A stretch of DNA of 64,000 nt from Leptothermofonsia sichuanensis E412 (GCF_019891175.1 NZ_CP072600.1:1984001-2048000), one strand, 5' to 3'; shown: positions 43,157 through 51,796, counted from the stretch's first letter. Translations and numbers: made by a program. Notes: generated by a model from the letters alone, not told the origin.

Positions 43157-43417
43157 ATGGCTCATAAGAAAGGTACAGGAAGTACTCGTAACGGTCGTGA
43201 CTCGAATGCTCAGCGCCTGGGCGTCAAGCGTTATGGCGGTGAAGTGGTTAAGGCTGGAAACATTCTGGTGCGCCAGCGGGGCACGAAGATTCACCCAGGT
43301 CAAAATGTGGGGCGGGGAAATGATGATACCCTGTTTGCTCTGATCACGGGTGTTGTGACCTTTGAGCGCTATGGTAAGAGCAAAAAGAAAGTCAGCGTTT
43401 ATCCAGCCGATGCTTAA
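43157..43417 (+). CDS. rpmA: 50S ribosomal protein L27
   Basis: An 86-residue protein near the peptidyl-transferase centre. It starts [20 protein letters not shown] and contains [20 protein letters not shown], both diagnostic. ATG 43157 follows GAGGTAGAGGG. It pairs with rplU, 168 bases upstream. The spacer holds a palindrome with AGCGTTT/AAACGCT ends (43001-43090). Confidence 0.97.
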   Translation: MAHKKGTGSTRNGRDSNAQRLGVKRYGGEVVKAGNILVRQRGTKIHPGQNVGRGNDDTLFALITGVVTFERYGKSKKKVSVYPADA

Positions 43418-43437
43418 TTACTCAATTCAATTTGCCG

Positions 43438-43466
43438 GGCATTGCTGAGAATCCGGATGAATTGGC
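43438..43466 (+). repeat. Possible left end of MITE-like family A
   Basis: GGCATTGCTGAGAATCCGGATGAATTGG resembles the left end of the copies at 47985 and 50226. No right end follows. Confidence 0.3.
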
Positions 43467-43622
43467 GCACCAACTAACGCTGGCAAACCTCTGGTTGCTT
43501 CCATCATCAGAATTCGCTCTGCCATTCCTTAAACTGTCATTATGAGTAGGGACGTTGGATGCAGCGTCCCTATTTGTTTATTGAATTTGTTTACTGAACT
43601 TGTTTATTGAACCTGCTGATAA

Positions 43623-44429
43623 ATGGCTGAAACTGCTTTGAAGATTGCAACCTGGAACGTCAACTCAGTTCGTACCCGCCTATCCCATGTCGTAGATTGG
43701 CTACAGAGCCACCCTGTAGATGTTCTCTGTCTGCAAGAAACAAAAGTTGTAGATGAAAAATTTCCCTGCGAACCATTTGCAGCCCTGGGTTACCATACCT
43801 ATGTTTTTGGACAAAAAAGCTACAACGGAGTTGCCATTCTCAGTCGCAGTCCACTGGACAATGTAAGTCTGGGTTTTTCATCAATTCTGGGCGATCGCGT
43901 CGCTGTCTTTGATGAACAAAAACGAGTCATGGCTGGAGCGATCGCAGGCATTCGGGTGGTCAATCTCTACGTCCCCAATGGGTCTGCTGTGGGCAGTGAA
44001 AAGTACACCTACAAACTCCGCTGGCTTGCTGTTTTGCAGGATTATCTCAAAGCGATTTTGCTGGAGCAACCAGGAGCACTGCTGGTTTGTGGTGACTTTA
44101 ACATCGCTCTGGAAGACATTGACATCCACGATCCTGCCGGACGTGAACAGGAAGTTATGGCGACCGATCTGGAACGGCAGGCTTTACGGGCAGTCCTGGA
44201 TCTGGGGCTGGCGGATGTGTTCCGCAAGTTTACCCAGGGGGGTGGACATTATAGCTGGTGGGACTACCGGCAAGCCGCCTTTCGCCGAAACCTTGGCTGG
44301 CGGATTGACCATATTTATCTCACCCCCGATCTGTATGGACAGGCGATCGCCTGCACCATCGATATTGAACCCCGCAAGCTGGAACAACCCAGCGACCATG
44401 TTCCTGTCACCGTCGAACTTGAAATTTAG
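43623..44429 (+). CDS. xthA: Exodeoxyribonuclease III
   Basis: A 268-residue AP endonuclease/3'-5' exonuclease of base-excision repair. Conserved blocks of the family are WNVNSVRTRLSHVVDWLQSH, CLQETKV (metal-binding Glu), NLYVPNGSAVGSEKYTYKLR, VCGDFNIALEDIDI (Asp/Asn) and RIDHIYLTPDL, with the terminal SDHVPV His-Asp pair. It is a good length match. The 205-base gap upstream contains a piece resembling the left end of the family A element at 43438. Confidence 0.95.
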   Translation: MAETALKIATWNVNSVRTRLSHVVDWLQSHPVDVLCLQETKVVDEKFPCEPFAALGYHTYVFGQKSYNGVAILSRSPLDNVSLGFSSILGDRVAVFDEQKRVMAGAIAGIRVVNLYVPNGSAVGSEKYTYKLRWLAVLQDYLKAILLEQPGALLVCGDFNIALEDIDIHDPAGREQEVMATDLERQALRAVLDLGLADVFRKFTQGGGHYSWWDYRQAAFRRNLGWRIDHIYLTPDLYGQAIACTIDIEPRKLEQPSDHVPVTVELEI

Positions 44430-44557
44430 CCCGCCCTGCGCCCAAATGGATGCAGAATGGAATCTCAGATTGATTAATGGTTTAAATCTACTAGGGATCG
44501 AGGATTTAATCCCTGTAGAACTAACCACGAAGGCACAAAGGACACAAAATTATTGCC

Positions 44558-44845
44558 ATGTTTACCACCGCGGCAATTCTGGCTGTGCTGATGAATTATC
44601 CAGTCCGGTGCCTTTCACGGTACTTACCACGGGGAGTTGCCATCGCCCTGGTCGTGTTGAGCACTCTCACAATTACGCTGGCCGCTATCACACTACTGGG
44701 GTATCAAATCCTGACTCAGGGCAGCAGTCTTCTGCAAAGTCTGACCGCCGCGATTCAAACCATTAATCTCTCCAATCTACTGTTTGGCGAGTATTTGAGA
44801 CAGATGGATAGACCACCCCTGGCACCCAATGAACCAGAGGAGTAG
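44558..44845 (+). pseudogene. AI-2E-family transporter fragment
   Basis: A 95-residue frame with VFTTAAILAVLMNYPVRCLS-type and LPRGVAIALVVLSTLTITLA segments that match the first helices of AI-2E/PerM-family membrane proteins. Full proteins are about 350 residues. Neither the true N-terminus nor the rest is present; the frame is preceded by a family F-like repeat and ends after a few non-matching residues. Confidence 0.6.
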
Positions 44846-45041
44846 ACCTGCCCCCCTGTGGCTTATGGGGAAATCCTCACCCATATCTCTTTTCCTATCC
44901 CCTCCCCCCGGAGGGGATGTTAGGCTAGAGAGTATCTGTAGGTCTTTCAGGCAATTCACCTTTAATAGGTACTTCGAATAGGTACTTCGGTGAAGCTCTA
45001 CAGAGGCAACAATCTGGTTCTAACAAGGCGAGGAATTTGAC

Positions 45042-46190
45042 GTGGTCGCTACCCCCGAAAAATTGCAACAACCCCCAGCCGCATCGAACACCCAAGACCG
45101 GGTCGCTGTTCTGCTGATGGGTTATGGCGAAGTCGAAAGCTACGAAGACTTCGCCAACTATAATGAACAGGCTCTTAATCTACTGACAGCTAAATTCGCC
45201 CCCGTTCCTACCTGGGTCTACCCCGCTCTGGCAAAACTGCTGGCAGTCTTTGATTTGCATGAGTGGAGTCACCAGCACGACCATTTTATTTCGCCCCACA
45301 ATGCTATTTTTGAACGACAGCGGGCAGGCATTGAACAGTGCTTACAGGAACGGTGGGGCGATCGCGTCAAAGTTTTCAAAGCGTTTAATTTCTGCCAACC
45401 TTTTCTGCCAGAGCAGGTTCTGGCGCAAGTCAAAGCAGAAGGCTTCAGCAAACTGTTAATCTATCCCCTCCTGGTGGTTGATTCCATCTTTACCAGTGGC
45501 ATTGCCGTGGAGCAGGTTAACAAAGCCCTGGCAAACCTGACAGACGCCACCGAACAATGGGTGAAGGGTATCCGTTATATTCCTTCATTTTTCGATGAGC
45601 CAGATTATATTGACCTGCTGGCCCAGTTGGTCGAGGAAAAAATTCGGTCAGAACTGGCCGCAGCTCATTTACCATCTCAAACCGGAATTGTATTGATGAA
45701 TCATGGCTGCCCTCACAAGGCAAAGGGATTTACCTCTGGAATCGATGAAAGTCAGGCATTGTATGAGCGTGTGCGGAACGAGCTGATCCATCGCTATCCC
45801 TTGATTTCTGTAGGCTGGCTGAACCATCAGACTCCGTTAATTGAATGGACCCAACCGAATGCAGAACTGGCCGCCAGGAATCTGATGGAACTGGGCGCAA
45901 CCGCCATTGTCTTCATGCCCATCGGGTTTGCCACCGAAAACCATGAAACCCTGCTGGATGTAGACCATATTATCCATGCCCTACACCACAGACGCCCCGA
46001 CGTGACGTATGTGCAGATGGAATGTGTCAATGACCATCCCAGTTTTCTCAAGATGGCGGCGGAATGGGCTAATCCTCAAATTGAGGCATTGCTGGCAGAG
46101 GATGCTCTGATCGTCAGGTCTGGTCTGGCTCACAGCCATCATCACCATCACGGGCACCATCACCATCACGGGCATCATCACCATCATTGA
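45042..46190 (+). CDS. Ferrochelatase-like class II chelatase with His-rich tail
   Basis: A 382-residue protein of the ferrochelatase fold. Segments VLLMGYGEVESYEDFANYNE, GIVLMNHGCPHKAKGFTSGI, SVGWLNHQTPLIEWTQPN and VFMPIGFATENHETLLDVDH match the order of ferrochelatase motifs, including a His and a Glu in the active-site positions, but the N-terminus differs from standard HemH (no LLNLGGP). It ends in a tail of about 22 residues in which all but a few are His, with Gly and Ser spacers (45 percent of bases CAT/CAC). Such tails bind divalent metals. The role may be metal storage or delivery for a tetrapyrrole, but the metal and pigment are not identifiable. GTG start with GAGGAA upstream. Confidence 0.75.
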   Translation: MVATPEKLQQPPAASNTQDRVAVLLMGYGEVESYEDFANYNEQALNLLTAKFAPVPTWVYPALAKLLAVFDLHEWSHQHDHFISPHNAIFERQRAGIEQCLQERWGDRVKVFKAFNFCQPFLPEQVLAQVKAEGFSKLLIYPLLVVDSIFTSGIAVEQVNKALANLTDATEQWVKGIRYIPSFFDEPDYIDLLAQLVEEKIRSELAAAHLPSQTGIVLMNHGCPHKAKGFTSGIDESQALYERVRNELIHRYPLISVGWLNHQTPLIEWTQPNAELAARNLMELGATAIVFMPIGFATENHETLLDVDHIIHALHHRRPDVTYVQMECVNDHPSFLKMAAEWANPQIEALLAEDALIVRSGLAHSHHHHHGHHHHHGHHHHH

Positions 46191-46434
46191 GGGCATAGCC
46201 CACGCTGAGTGTTTAATATGACAGCCCTTAGCCTTTAAGGCATCCTCTCGTATCTGAGATGGAAAGTTTTGCTGTAAATATAGACACGCCTGCCCCAATG
46301 TAGTTTATGGTAAAGTGCATGGCTAATTGATTTTGTTTTCCGGTTCGCCATTCCAACAAATTTGCAATGGACTGAATTTGCAACGGACTGAATCCCGGAT
46401 GGGCGAATCCCAGTTCAATTTTCTTTGAAGAACA

Positions 46435-46995
46435 ATGTCTACCCCGCGATCGCTCCTCCTGCTCCTCTGCCTTCCATTAGCAGCTGTAGCTGCTTTTAGC
46501 TACGCTCCCCCCAGGTCAGGTGCGATCGAAGCTGAATTCATTGAGTCTATCCAGATGTTCAAGCGCGTAGAACAACAGGTCAAATCTGGAGTTAGCCCAT
46601 CCCGGTATCCCTACCTGGTTGCTGAAGTCAATATCGCGATTGATCGGCTTCCGGCTCATACCCCTCCACGGGTCATTGAACTGTTACAGAGTTCATCCAC
46701 TGCCTACACACTGGCGTTCAAGTATTGGCGGTGTGCTCAGGAACCAACCAGAACCCTCCAGGCTACCTGCCAGGATGGTGAATTGGAAAAAGTGGTGGCA
46801 GAATTTCCCCGGATTCGACGCAATATTAACCGGCGGCTGATTCTGCGCCCCAATCCGCCCCTTTACTTCAGCTCTTCCATCACAAATGAGAATATGCTGC
46901 AACTTCTGCTGATGCAGGCAGAGCTGAATCGGGTTGATGCCCACTTAATTTTGACTGGCGGAAAATTCGATGGGGTTTATTCAGCCGCAAATTAA
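46435..46995 (+). CDS. Predicted exported protein of unknown function
   Basis: A 186-residue protein. Residues 1-22 are a signal peptide (LLLLLCLPLAAVAAFSYA). The mature part is a mostly helical, basic sequence (EFIESIQMFKRVEQQVKSGV ... RVIELLQSSSTAYTLAFKYW ... RRNINRRLILRPNPPLYFSS) with two Cys near the middle (RCAQEPTRTLQATCQDGE). No domain is recognised. Similar short exported proteins occur across cyanobacteria. It is followed by a family B repeat. Confidence 0.65.
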   Translation: MSTPRSLLLLLCLPLAAVAAFSYAPPRSGAIEAEFIESIQMFKRVEQQVKSGVSPSRYPYLVAEVNIAIDRLPAHTPPRVIELLQSSSTAYTLAFKYWRCAQEPTRTLQATCQDGELEKVVAEFPRIRRNINRRLILRPNPPLYFSSSITNENMLQLLLMQAELNRVDAHLILTGGKFDGVYSAAN

Positions 46996-47023
46996 TCCTG
47001 GTTCATAGCCTGGTTTATAGTTG

Positions 47024-47113
47024 AATGGCCTTCACATAGGAGGTTAAAGATCCCAAACTTCTCGAAGAAGTTTGAGATCTGAGCGAGCACATTTGGCTTA
47101 ATTCAGCGCCATT
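47024..47113 (-). repeat. 90-bp palindromic repeat family B, copy 2
   Basis: Reverse-oriented copy of 32598-32687: ends AATGGCCTTCA and AGCGCCATTCG, centre AGATCCCAAACTTCTCGAAG. Sits directly between two convergent genes. Confidence 0.7.
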
Positions 47114-47116
47114 CGT

Positions 47117-47908
47117 TTATAGTCTGTCAGAGTCATCCTCATTAAACCAGTCGTCCGCATTTTCTTCGTCCTCACGCTCCTCCGTCGGAGGGGGTGTCAT
47201 TGGTGCAGGGGTGGGAGAGGGTACCGATGGAATGTATGGAGGAATGATGACCCGGTATTCTGCATCAACTACCTTTTCCTGCTTGCCCACACCCGACCCA
47301 CCAGGATCTCGATAGCCGTATGAATACACAGAACCCGATTGAGAAGATGATTTGGGCTGCTGTGTCACCTCATAATCAGTCCGCGACTTGGCAGCAGAAG
47401 TCGTTCCCTGACGGTCCACAGGAGCATTTTCAGGGGTGTCTTCCCAATCCCTGAGTTCAAGATCCCAGTCGTCAGCGATGGTTGCAGGGGCAGGTTGCCT
47501 GGGCGTTTGGGGGCGACTGACTGGTTCTTCGTAACCATCCCAATTTTTCCAGACAGCGTCGTCTTCTTTTTTTGCGGCACCAGACTGAGTATAGGAACTG
47601 CCGGGGTCGGTGGTGGAAGAAGGGGATGAAGTGCGATCGCGGCGCAGGTGCTCAAAGCGGCTACGGGTTGTTTGCCTGAACTGAGCACGCACCTCTCGCC
47701 CCGTGGCAAAGTTAGAGATACTGAACAGAATATTGATGACCAGTGTCGTCAGAATGCCCGCCGCGATCGCGCCCAGCACCCATAGGGCGAGGGGAAATTC
47801 CAGGGTTTGAATACCCAGAAACGTAATGGCGACTGGTTGCAGGTTGGACCAGGTAAAGATGATCAGAGCACCCGCGATCGCGAATAGCAGTACAAAACGA
47901 ACCACCAT
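47117..47908 (-). CDS. LapA/DUF1049-domain membrane protein
   Basis: A 263-residue protein. Residues 1-60 contain two membrane helices with VVRFVLLFAIAGALIIFTWS, NLQPVAITFLGIQTLEFPLA and LWVLGAIAAGILTTLVINIL, the LapA-domain pattern. LapA-domain proteins in other bacteria are tied to lipopolysaccharide assembly. The rest is a disordered Pro/Ser/Asp-rich cytosolic tail with a repeating E-D-x-D-W-like end (DEENADDWFNEDDSDRL). No further domain recognised. Confidence 0.78.
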   Translation of the reverse strand: MVVRFVLLFAIAGALIIFTWSNLQPVAITFLGIQTLEFPLALWVLGAIAAGILTTLVINILFSISNFATGREVRAQFRQTTRSRFEHLRRDRTSSPSSTTDPGSSYTQSGAAKKEDDAVWKNWDGYEEPVSRPQTPRQPAPATIADDWDLELRDWEDTPENAPVDRQGTTSAAKSRTDYEVTQQPKSSSQSGSVYSYGYRDPGGSGVGKQEKVVDAEYRVIIPPYIPSVPSPTPAPMTPPPTEEREDEENADDWFNEDDSDRL

Positions 47909-47984
47909 GGTATCTCACTGTTTACGGCCAGAAATTTGCCAGTCACTCAGTGTGAGTTCACATTAACAGCTTATCTTACGTGCC

Positions 47985-48064
47985 GGCATTGCTAAATCTG
48001 AGGATGAAAAAGGGGCTGGATGCTTGAAACTTCGTTTGAATTCATCCCGCTTTTCAGCAATGCC
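47985..48064 (+). mobile_element. MITE-like family A, full copy with 13-bp direct repeats
   Basis: 80-bp element with ends GGCATTGCT and AGCAATGCC (perfect 9-bp inverted repeats) and internal GGATGCTTGAAACTTCGTTT. Flanked by TATCTTACGTGCC on the left (47972-47984) and right (48065-48077). This 13-base direct repeat is the best evidence that it was inserted. Confidence 0.8.
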
Positions 48065-48100
48065 TATCTTACGTGCCTGTCTGACGTCTGGTACATGGGA

Positions 48101-48610
48101 TTACTCGAACAAGCGGAAGTAAGGATACCGTACAGGTGCCCCAGGTTCTTTTTCCAGATCAAAATTAATCACTTCCCAGCAGGGTTCTTCTTTGGGGTCT
48201 GGGCTAAACTCTACCGGAAGTCCATAAAGCCGGGGTCGAGGGGACTCTGCCTGCCCTCGCCAGGGTGTACTGCGTTCCAGATAGGTGCTGATTAGCTCCT
48301 TATATCGTTGCGCAATAATGACACGAGTTGCCCGGTACCCCTGAGTGTAAAGCCGATCCAGCGCTTCATGGATTTCAAACCGAATTCCATCCGGGTGGGT
48401 GTGCTGACGATACCACTCTCCCTCCCACTGTCGCCAGTGCCGACCAGACTGAAGGTGAATCAGCTCACCTGTCTTAGGATTCGCCTCAAAGGCACCATGT
48501 CGCTGGCATAAATAAGTATCCGTGAGGGTCAGTGCCGGAATGATTTGGCGGCAGTGCGGGCACTGAATCTCCGGACCGAAGATTGGATATTGCAAGCCGG
48601 GGTTGGTCAT
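48101..48610 (-). CDS. TIGR02652-like cyanobacterial protein with Zn-binding Cys pairs
   Basis: A 169-residue protein of a family found in cyanobacteria (TIGR02652 as I recall it). The N-terminus has a metal-binding-looking set: CPHCRQIIPALTLTDTYLCQ and RHGAFEANPK, giving two Cys close together plus one Cys and one His downstream. A basic middle (RQWEGEWYRQHTHPDGIRFE) and an Arg-rich helix (YRATRVIIAQRYKELISTYL) follow. It could bind nucleic acid, but no activity is known. The ATG at 48610 is preferred; a TTG three codons earlier is open. Confidence 0.75.
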   Translation of the reverse strand: MTNPGLQYPIFGPEIQCPHCRQIIPALTLTDTYLCQRHGAFEANPKTGELIHLQSGRHWRQWEGEWYRQHTHPDGIRFEIHEALDRLYTQGYRATRVIIAQRYKELISTYLERSTPWRGQAESPRPRLYGLPVEFSPDPKEEPCWEVINFDLEKEPGAPVRYPYFRLFE

Positions 48611-48725
48611 CGAGGGCAATTTGCCTGTTCTCTATGTATCAGTGCCACTGGGTCTTATTATAGCGAGATAAGTTCTCACTCTTAAGCAATTCTAATGTCT
48701 AATTACCGTTTATTCAGGCACGATT

Positions 48726-49271
48726 GTGAGTGATTTTCTTGACTATCCGTCTTCCTGGTCTAATCCAGACCTTTCGCAGGCAGCCTTTGTAGCCTCTAAT
48801 GCGACCGTAATCGGCGATGTCGAGGTGGCAGAGGGTGCCAGTCTGTGGTACGGATCTGTAGTCAGGGGAGATATTGAGCGGATTGTGATTGGGGCCTGTA
48901 CCAATATTCAGGATGGAGCCATCCTGCATGGCGATCCAGGAAAACCAACGGTGCTGGAGGATTATGTTACGGTGGGGCATCGGGCTGTGATCCACAGTGC
49001 CTGCATTGAGCGCGGTTGCTTAATTGGCATTGGAGCGATCGTGCTGGACGGGGTTCGGGTCGGTGCAGGCAGCATCATTGGTGCCGGTGCTGTTGTCACC
49101 AAAGACGTTCCGGCGCGATCGCTGGTTGTGGGTGTTCCTGGAAAAGTCCTCCGCCCAATTTCCGACGCAGAAGCGGCTGATCTGATTCGCCACGCGGAAC
49201 GCTATAGAAAGTTAGCCCTGGCTCATGCCAGAAAAGACTATGAAAACTTGCCCACTTGCGATAAAACATAA
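48726..49271 (+). CDS. Gamma-carbonic-anhydrase-like hexapeptide protein
   Basis: A 181-residue left-handed beta-helix protein. The repeated [LIV]-G-x4 units are seen throughout ([40 protein letters not shown]). The block [20 protein letters not shown] and the His residues in [14 protein letters not shown] are typical of gamma-class carbonic anhydrases/PaaY-YrdA proteins, which bind metal between trimer subunits. A carbonic-anhydrase role is a reasonable but unproven inference; the carboxysome protein CcmM carries a related domain. Start GTG 48726. psbY follows on the same strand. Confidence 0.85.
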   Translation: MSDFLDYPSSWSNPDLSQAAFVASNATVIGDVEVAEGASLWYGSVVRGDIERIVIGACTNIQDGAILHGDPGKPTVLEDYVTVGHRAVIHSACIERGCLIGIGAIVLDGVRVGAGSIIGAGAVVTKDVPARSLVVGVPGKVLRPISDAEAADLIRHAERYRKLALAHARKDYENLPTCDKT

Positions 49272-49322
49272 ATATGAGAGCGATTCAAAAATCTTTATCA
49301 ATTAAAGTGAGAGGTTAAGGCT

Positions 49323-49439
49323 ATGGACTGGCGTTTGCTCATTGTTTTTCTTCCTCTGGCTCTGGCTCTGGGTTGGGTTGCCAAGAATATTGGTCAACAG
49401 GCTCTGAAACAAGGGCAAGATTTCCTTTCCAAGAGCTAG
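49323..49439 (+). CDS. psbY: Photosystem II protein PsbY
   Basis: A 38-residue single-span membrane protein at the edge of photosystem II. MDWRLLIVFLPLALALGWVA followed by KNIGQQALKQGQDFLSK has the conserved MDWR start, one helix and the NIG-x-x-A-x-x-Q block of PsbY. AGAGG lies about 8 bases before the ATG. A weak hairpin (GATTTTGAAGGG / AACCTTTCAAAATC) follows at 49455-49485 and could terminate transcription. Confidence 0.85.
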   Translation: MDWRLLIVFLPLALALGWVAKNIGQQALKQGQDFLSKS

Positions 49440-49452
49440 CAGGCTGCCAGGC

Positions 49453-49486
49453 AGATTTTGAAGGGTTTGTAACCTTTCAAAATCCC
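49453..49486 (+). terminator. Hairpin after psbY
   Basis: AGATTTTGAAGGGTTTGTAA folds with AACCTTTCAAAATC (arm about 12 bases, few mismatches) 15 bases after the psbY stop. Confidence 0.5.
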
Positions 49487-49565
49487 GCCAACTTGTTTTT
49501 CGGAGTCTAGTTAACCAGGTTCAGTTCCTTTGCTAAACCACTCGTGCATTGCGGCAGAAGTTTTT

Positions 49566-49628
49566 CACCACAAAGGCACGAAGGGACACAAAGTCTCTTA
49601 GTGTGCTTTGTGTCTTTGTGGTTCAGCC
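49566..49628. repeat. CACAAAG palindromic repeat (family F variant)
   Basis: CACCACAAAGGCACGAAGGG...GTGTGCTTTGTGTCTTTGTGGT, a near-perfect palindrome between two genes. An IR with arms AAACCGGC / GCCGGTTT lies at 49697-49730. Confidence 0.6.
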
Positions 49629-49739
49629 TGAAACTGGTGGTTTTTTTGCCAACCTGCACTAGCTTGCCCACAGTTCAATTAGAGCACTCATCCAAACCGG
49701 CAGCTTTCTCCTTTGAAGCTGGCCGGTTTAATTTTGACG

Positions 49740-50171
49740 TCATCTTTCTACATACCATTTCAATTCCCGTGCCATGCGGCGGATACCCTGCAATTCGTCC
49801 TGGCGGATGAAGGGAAAGATGAACCGAGTTAAAACGCCAGAAAAATTTTCTTGATGGATGTAGCGGGTGCGATCCGGTCCAATTTCCTGCAACTCAAACA
49901 CGTGCTCATTCACAAATCCGGGGATGGAAGATACCCATTTCAGGCAAAGTTCTGGTTGAAGGAGCGTGATTCTGGGTTGAAACTCGGTCTGTTCCTCGCC
50001 AGGCACCCGTCGCAGGGACAACCAGACTTCGCGCCCCTGTTCCAGCGATCGCCGGGAGTCACAGTCATAGAGAAAGGTATTCCAGTATTTCCATGCCTCT
50101 TTATGAACGAGTACTTTCCATACAGCGCCTCTGGGGGCATTGATATCAATTTTGGTATAGAGACTTGGCAT
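49740..50171 (-). CDS. SRPBCC-family (START-like) protein
   Basis: A 143-residue helix-grip protein with the usual N-terminal SLYTKIDINAPRGAVWKVLV strand-helix and a C-terminal helix (FSGVLTRFIFPFIRQDELQG). Such proteins bind lipids, polyketides or other hydrophobic ligands in a cytosolic cavity. No catalytic residues or operon partners indicate the ligand. It lies downstream of a gap with a family A element at 50226-50304. Confidence 0.8.
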   Translation of the reverse strand: MPSLYTKIDINAPRGAVWKVLVHKEAWKYWNTFLYDCDSRRSLEQGREVWLSLRRVPGEEQTEFQPRITLLQPELCLKWVSSIPGFVNEHVFELQEIGPDRTRYIHQENFSGVLTRFIFPFIRQDELQGIRRMARELKWYVER

Positions 50172-50225
50172 AGAGACCTGGCATAGAGATTCAAGGGCTT
50201 CATACCCGGCTTAAACAGGAGCAAG

Positions 50226-50304
50226 GGCATTGCGGAGTCTGGGGATGAATTTAGATGGACGAATTGACACGTCGTTCCAATTCATCCTGCTATTCAGCAA
50301 CACC
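50226..50304 (+). mobile_element. MITE-like family A, divergent copy
   Basis: 79-bp element with ends GGCATTGCG and AGCAACACC. The central part differs (GATGGACGAATTGACACGTC) from the other copies. No flanking duplication is visible. Confidence 0.55.
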
Positions 50305-50661
50305 GGGTCAAGTGACCGGTTGTGATGTACTTCCTTTATAGTGTGCCCTGGATCCATTCTTTATAAGGCCTGTCTGTCTGGTGGTTTGCCAACTTTGTGT
50401 TTGTGTGTCTGGGATAAGGTGACCTCTGGTCATCCGCTCTTTTTCACCCTGCCCCCTGCTACACCCCAGGATGGTGCTGAAGTAGGAGAATAAATTGAAC
50501 GTCATAGAATGTTCGACACAGGTTGGAACAAAGTTGTTTTTGTTTCGTCAGAGGGTTGGGAAGTACAAAGATCCCGTCAAGATTTGGCAGATATACGGTA
50601 GGCGGTGCATCTAACTGGGAAATTAAATTAAAGTGAACTTTTTGCAGAAGTCGTTTTTGCC
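50305..50661. other. Intergenic region, no gene seen
   Basis: 357 bases between two genes on opposite strands. It should contain the promoter of the following gene; nothing else is recognised. Confidence 0.4.
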
Positions 50662-51084
50662 ATGACAGAAAACCCTGGCTCCCCTAAGAATGAGCAAAGC
50701 TTGAAAGCTTTAATTACGAAAGGTGTGGTTGGTGCAATTTCCATTGCCGGTGCTACAGCAATTCCGCTTCTGGTTCAAAAATTCTTAAATCCTCCTGCTG
50801 CGGTTAATCAGGTGCCAACAGTGCCTGCGCAGATTGCTCCAACCCAGACACCAGTTCAGGCTTCTCCAGGAGGAGCACCCGCTCAGGAAGTTGCTCCAGA
50901 AGGAACACCTGCTCAGACTTTGCCAGAGGGAATCCCTGTTCGGGTTGCCCCAGAAGGAATGCCGGTTCAGTTTCAACCGGGTTTAGAGCAGCCTGTCCGG
51001 ATCATGGTTCGCAGTGATGATGACGATGACGATGATGACGATAGACCCAGCAGAACCAGAAAGAGGAGCAAGAAGAAGGATTAA
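50662..51084 (+). CDS. Small protein with Pro-rich repeats and acidic/basic tail
   Basis: A 140-residue protein. Residues 15-40 are hydrophobic (TKGVVGAISIAGATAIPLLV), a likely membrane anchor. Residues 50-110 have repeats of P-E-G-x-P-(A/V)-(Q/R) (for example EGTPAQTLPEGIPVRVAPEG). It ends with ten Asp residues followed by a basic stretch (RPSRTRKRSKKKD). The layout suggests a membrane-attached disordered protein, perhaps binding nucleic acid or cell-wall polymers. No family recognised. Confidence 0.55.
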   Translation: MTENPGSPKNEQSLKALITKGVVGAISIAGATAIPLLVQKFLNPPAAVNQVPTVPAQIAPTQTPVQASPGGAPAQEVAPEGTPAQTLPEGIPVRVAPEGMPVQFQPGLEQPVRIMVRSDDDDDDDDDRPSRTRKRSKKKD

Positions 51085-51179
51085 TTGCCTTTCTGATGGG
51101 ACCAGTTAGAAAGCTCAAATTCTTCTATGCCGCACTTTTGGAAGTCACTTTGTGTCCTTACTCAACGGGTGCTCAGCCT

Positions 51180-51775
51180 AAGCGGCGATCATATTGATGC
51201 GTTCACCTCGCCGCCCCGACTTGAACGCTTCAAAGCGCACCCCTGGTTCGCACCAACCATACCCATAATCGTCTCGTTCATCCATACCTGATTCATCGAG
51301 ATACACTCGGTCACAAACCGGCACTTGGGCGAGTTCTTCTAGGAAGGCGGCACGTTTATCCTCATCTCGTTCGCGATAGCCATACGTCTTTTTTTCGACT
51401 CAAACCCAGCTTCTCTAACGCCCGGGCGATCGTCCGGGCGCTGATGGGCTCGTCCCACAACTGAGCCATCTGCTTTTGAGTTTTGCCCCCAGGCTGCTTT
51501 GCAAACTCGGCAACCCTATCCCAATCGGTAATTTTGCTGTGCGTCTGATGCGGACGAGTCGATTTGGCTTGATAATCTCCCGTTGCCTCCTGCCGCTTGA
51601 GCCACAAGTCGATGGTGTTGCGACTGATCCCAAACATTTGGGCAGCTTCAATCTTCTTCATGCCGTCTAATTGGATCGCGTTGATCACCTTTTGTCGCAA
51701 GTCATAACTGTAGGCTTTTGCCATAAACACTTTAGGGGTTTCTAGAGGGGTACTTACCTCTCAGTCTACGTCCTA
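51180..51775 (-). mobile_element. IS630-family element, truncated
   Basis: A partial insertion sequence. Frame A (51362-51730) encodes an HTH protein (DLRQKVINAIQLDGMKKIEA ... RNTIDLWLKR). Frame B, reached by a shift at an A-rich run near 51385, has VYLDESGMDERDDYGYGWCE before stopping near 51180; the second half of the DDE domain is missing. The right end starts around 51775 at a TA. It differs from the complete IS630 element at 8266-9303. Confidence 0.7.
51362..51730 (-). pseudogene. IS630-family transposase, N-terminal part
   Basis: A 122-residue N-terminal DNA-binding frame: helix-turn-helix AAQMFGISRNTIDLWLKRQE and a second domain (EFAKQPGGKTQKQMAQLWDE). It ends with RKKDVWLSRTR at a frameshift site. 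The catalytic frame that should follow is truncated, so it cannot be functional by itself. Confidence 0.75.
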
Positions 51776-51796
51776 ATTGTCTTGGCGGCAGCTATA

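Noticed and set aside
45042-46190. C-terminal His tail as a cloning artefact (His-tag)
   Set aside because: The tail is longer and spaced by Gly, and its codons mix CAT and CAC. It follows a natural chelatase frame in genomic context, so it is a native feature.
49544-49810. 88-codon plus-strand frame after psbY
   Set aside because: It runs through a palindromic repeat and into the opposite strand of the SRPBCC gene; no start signal.
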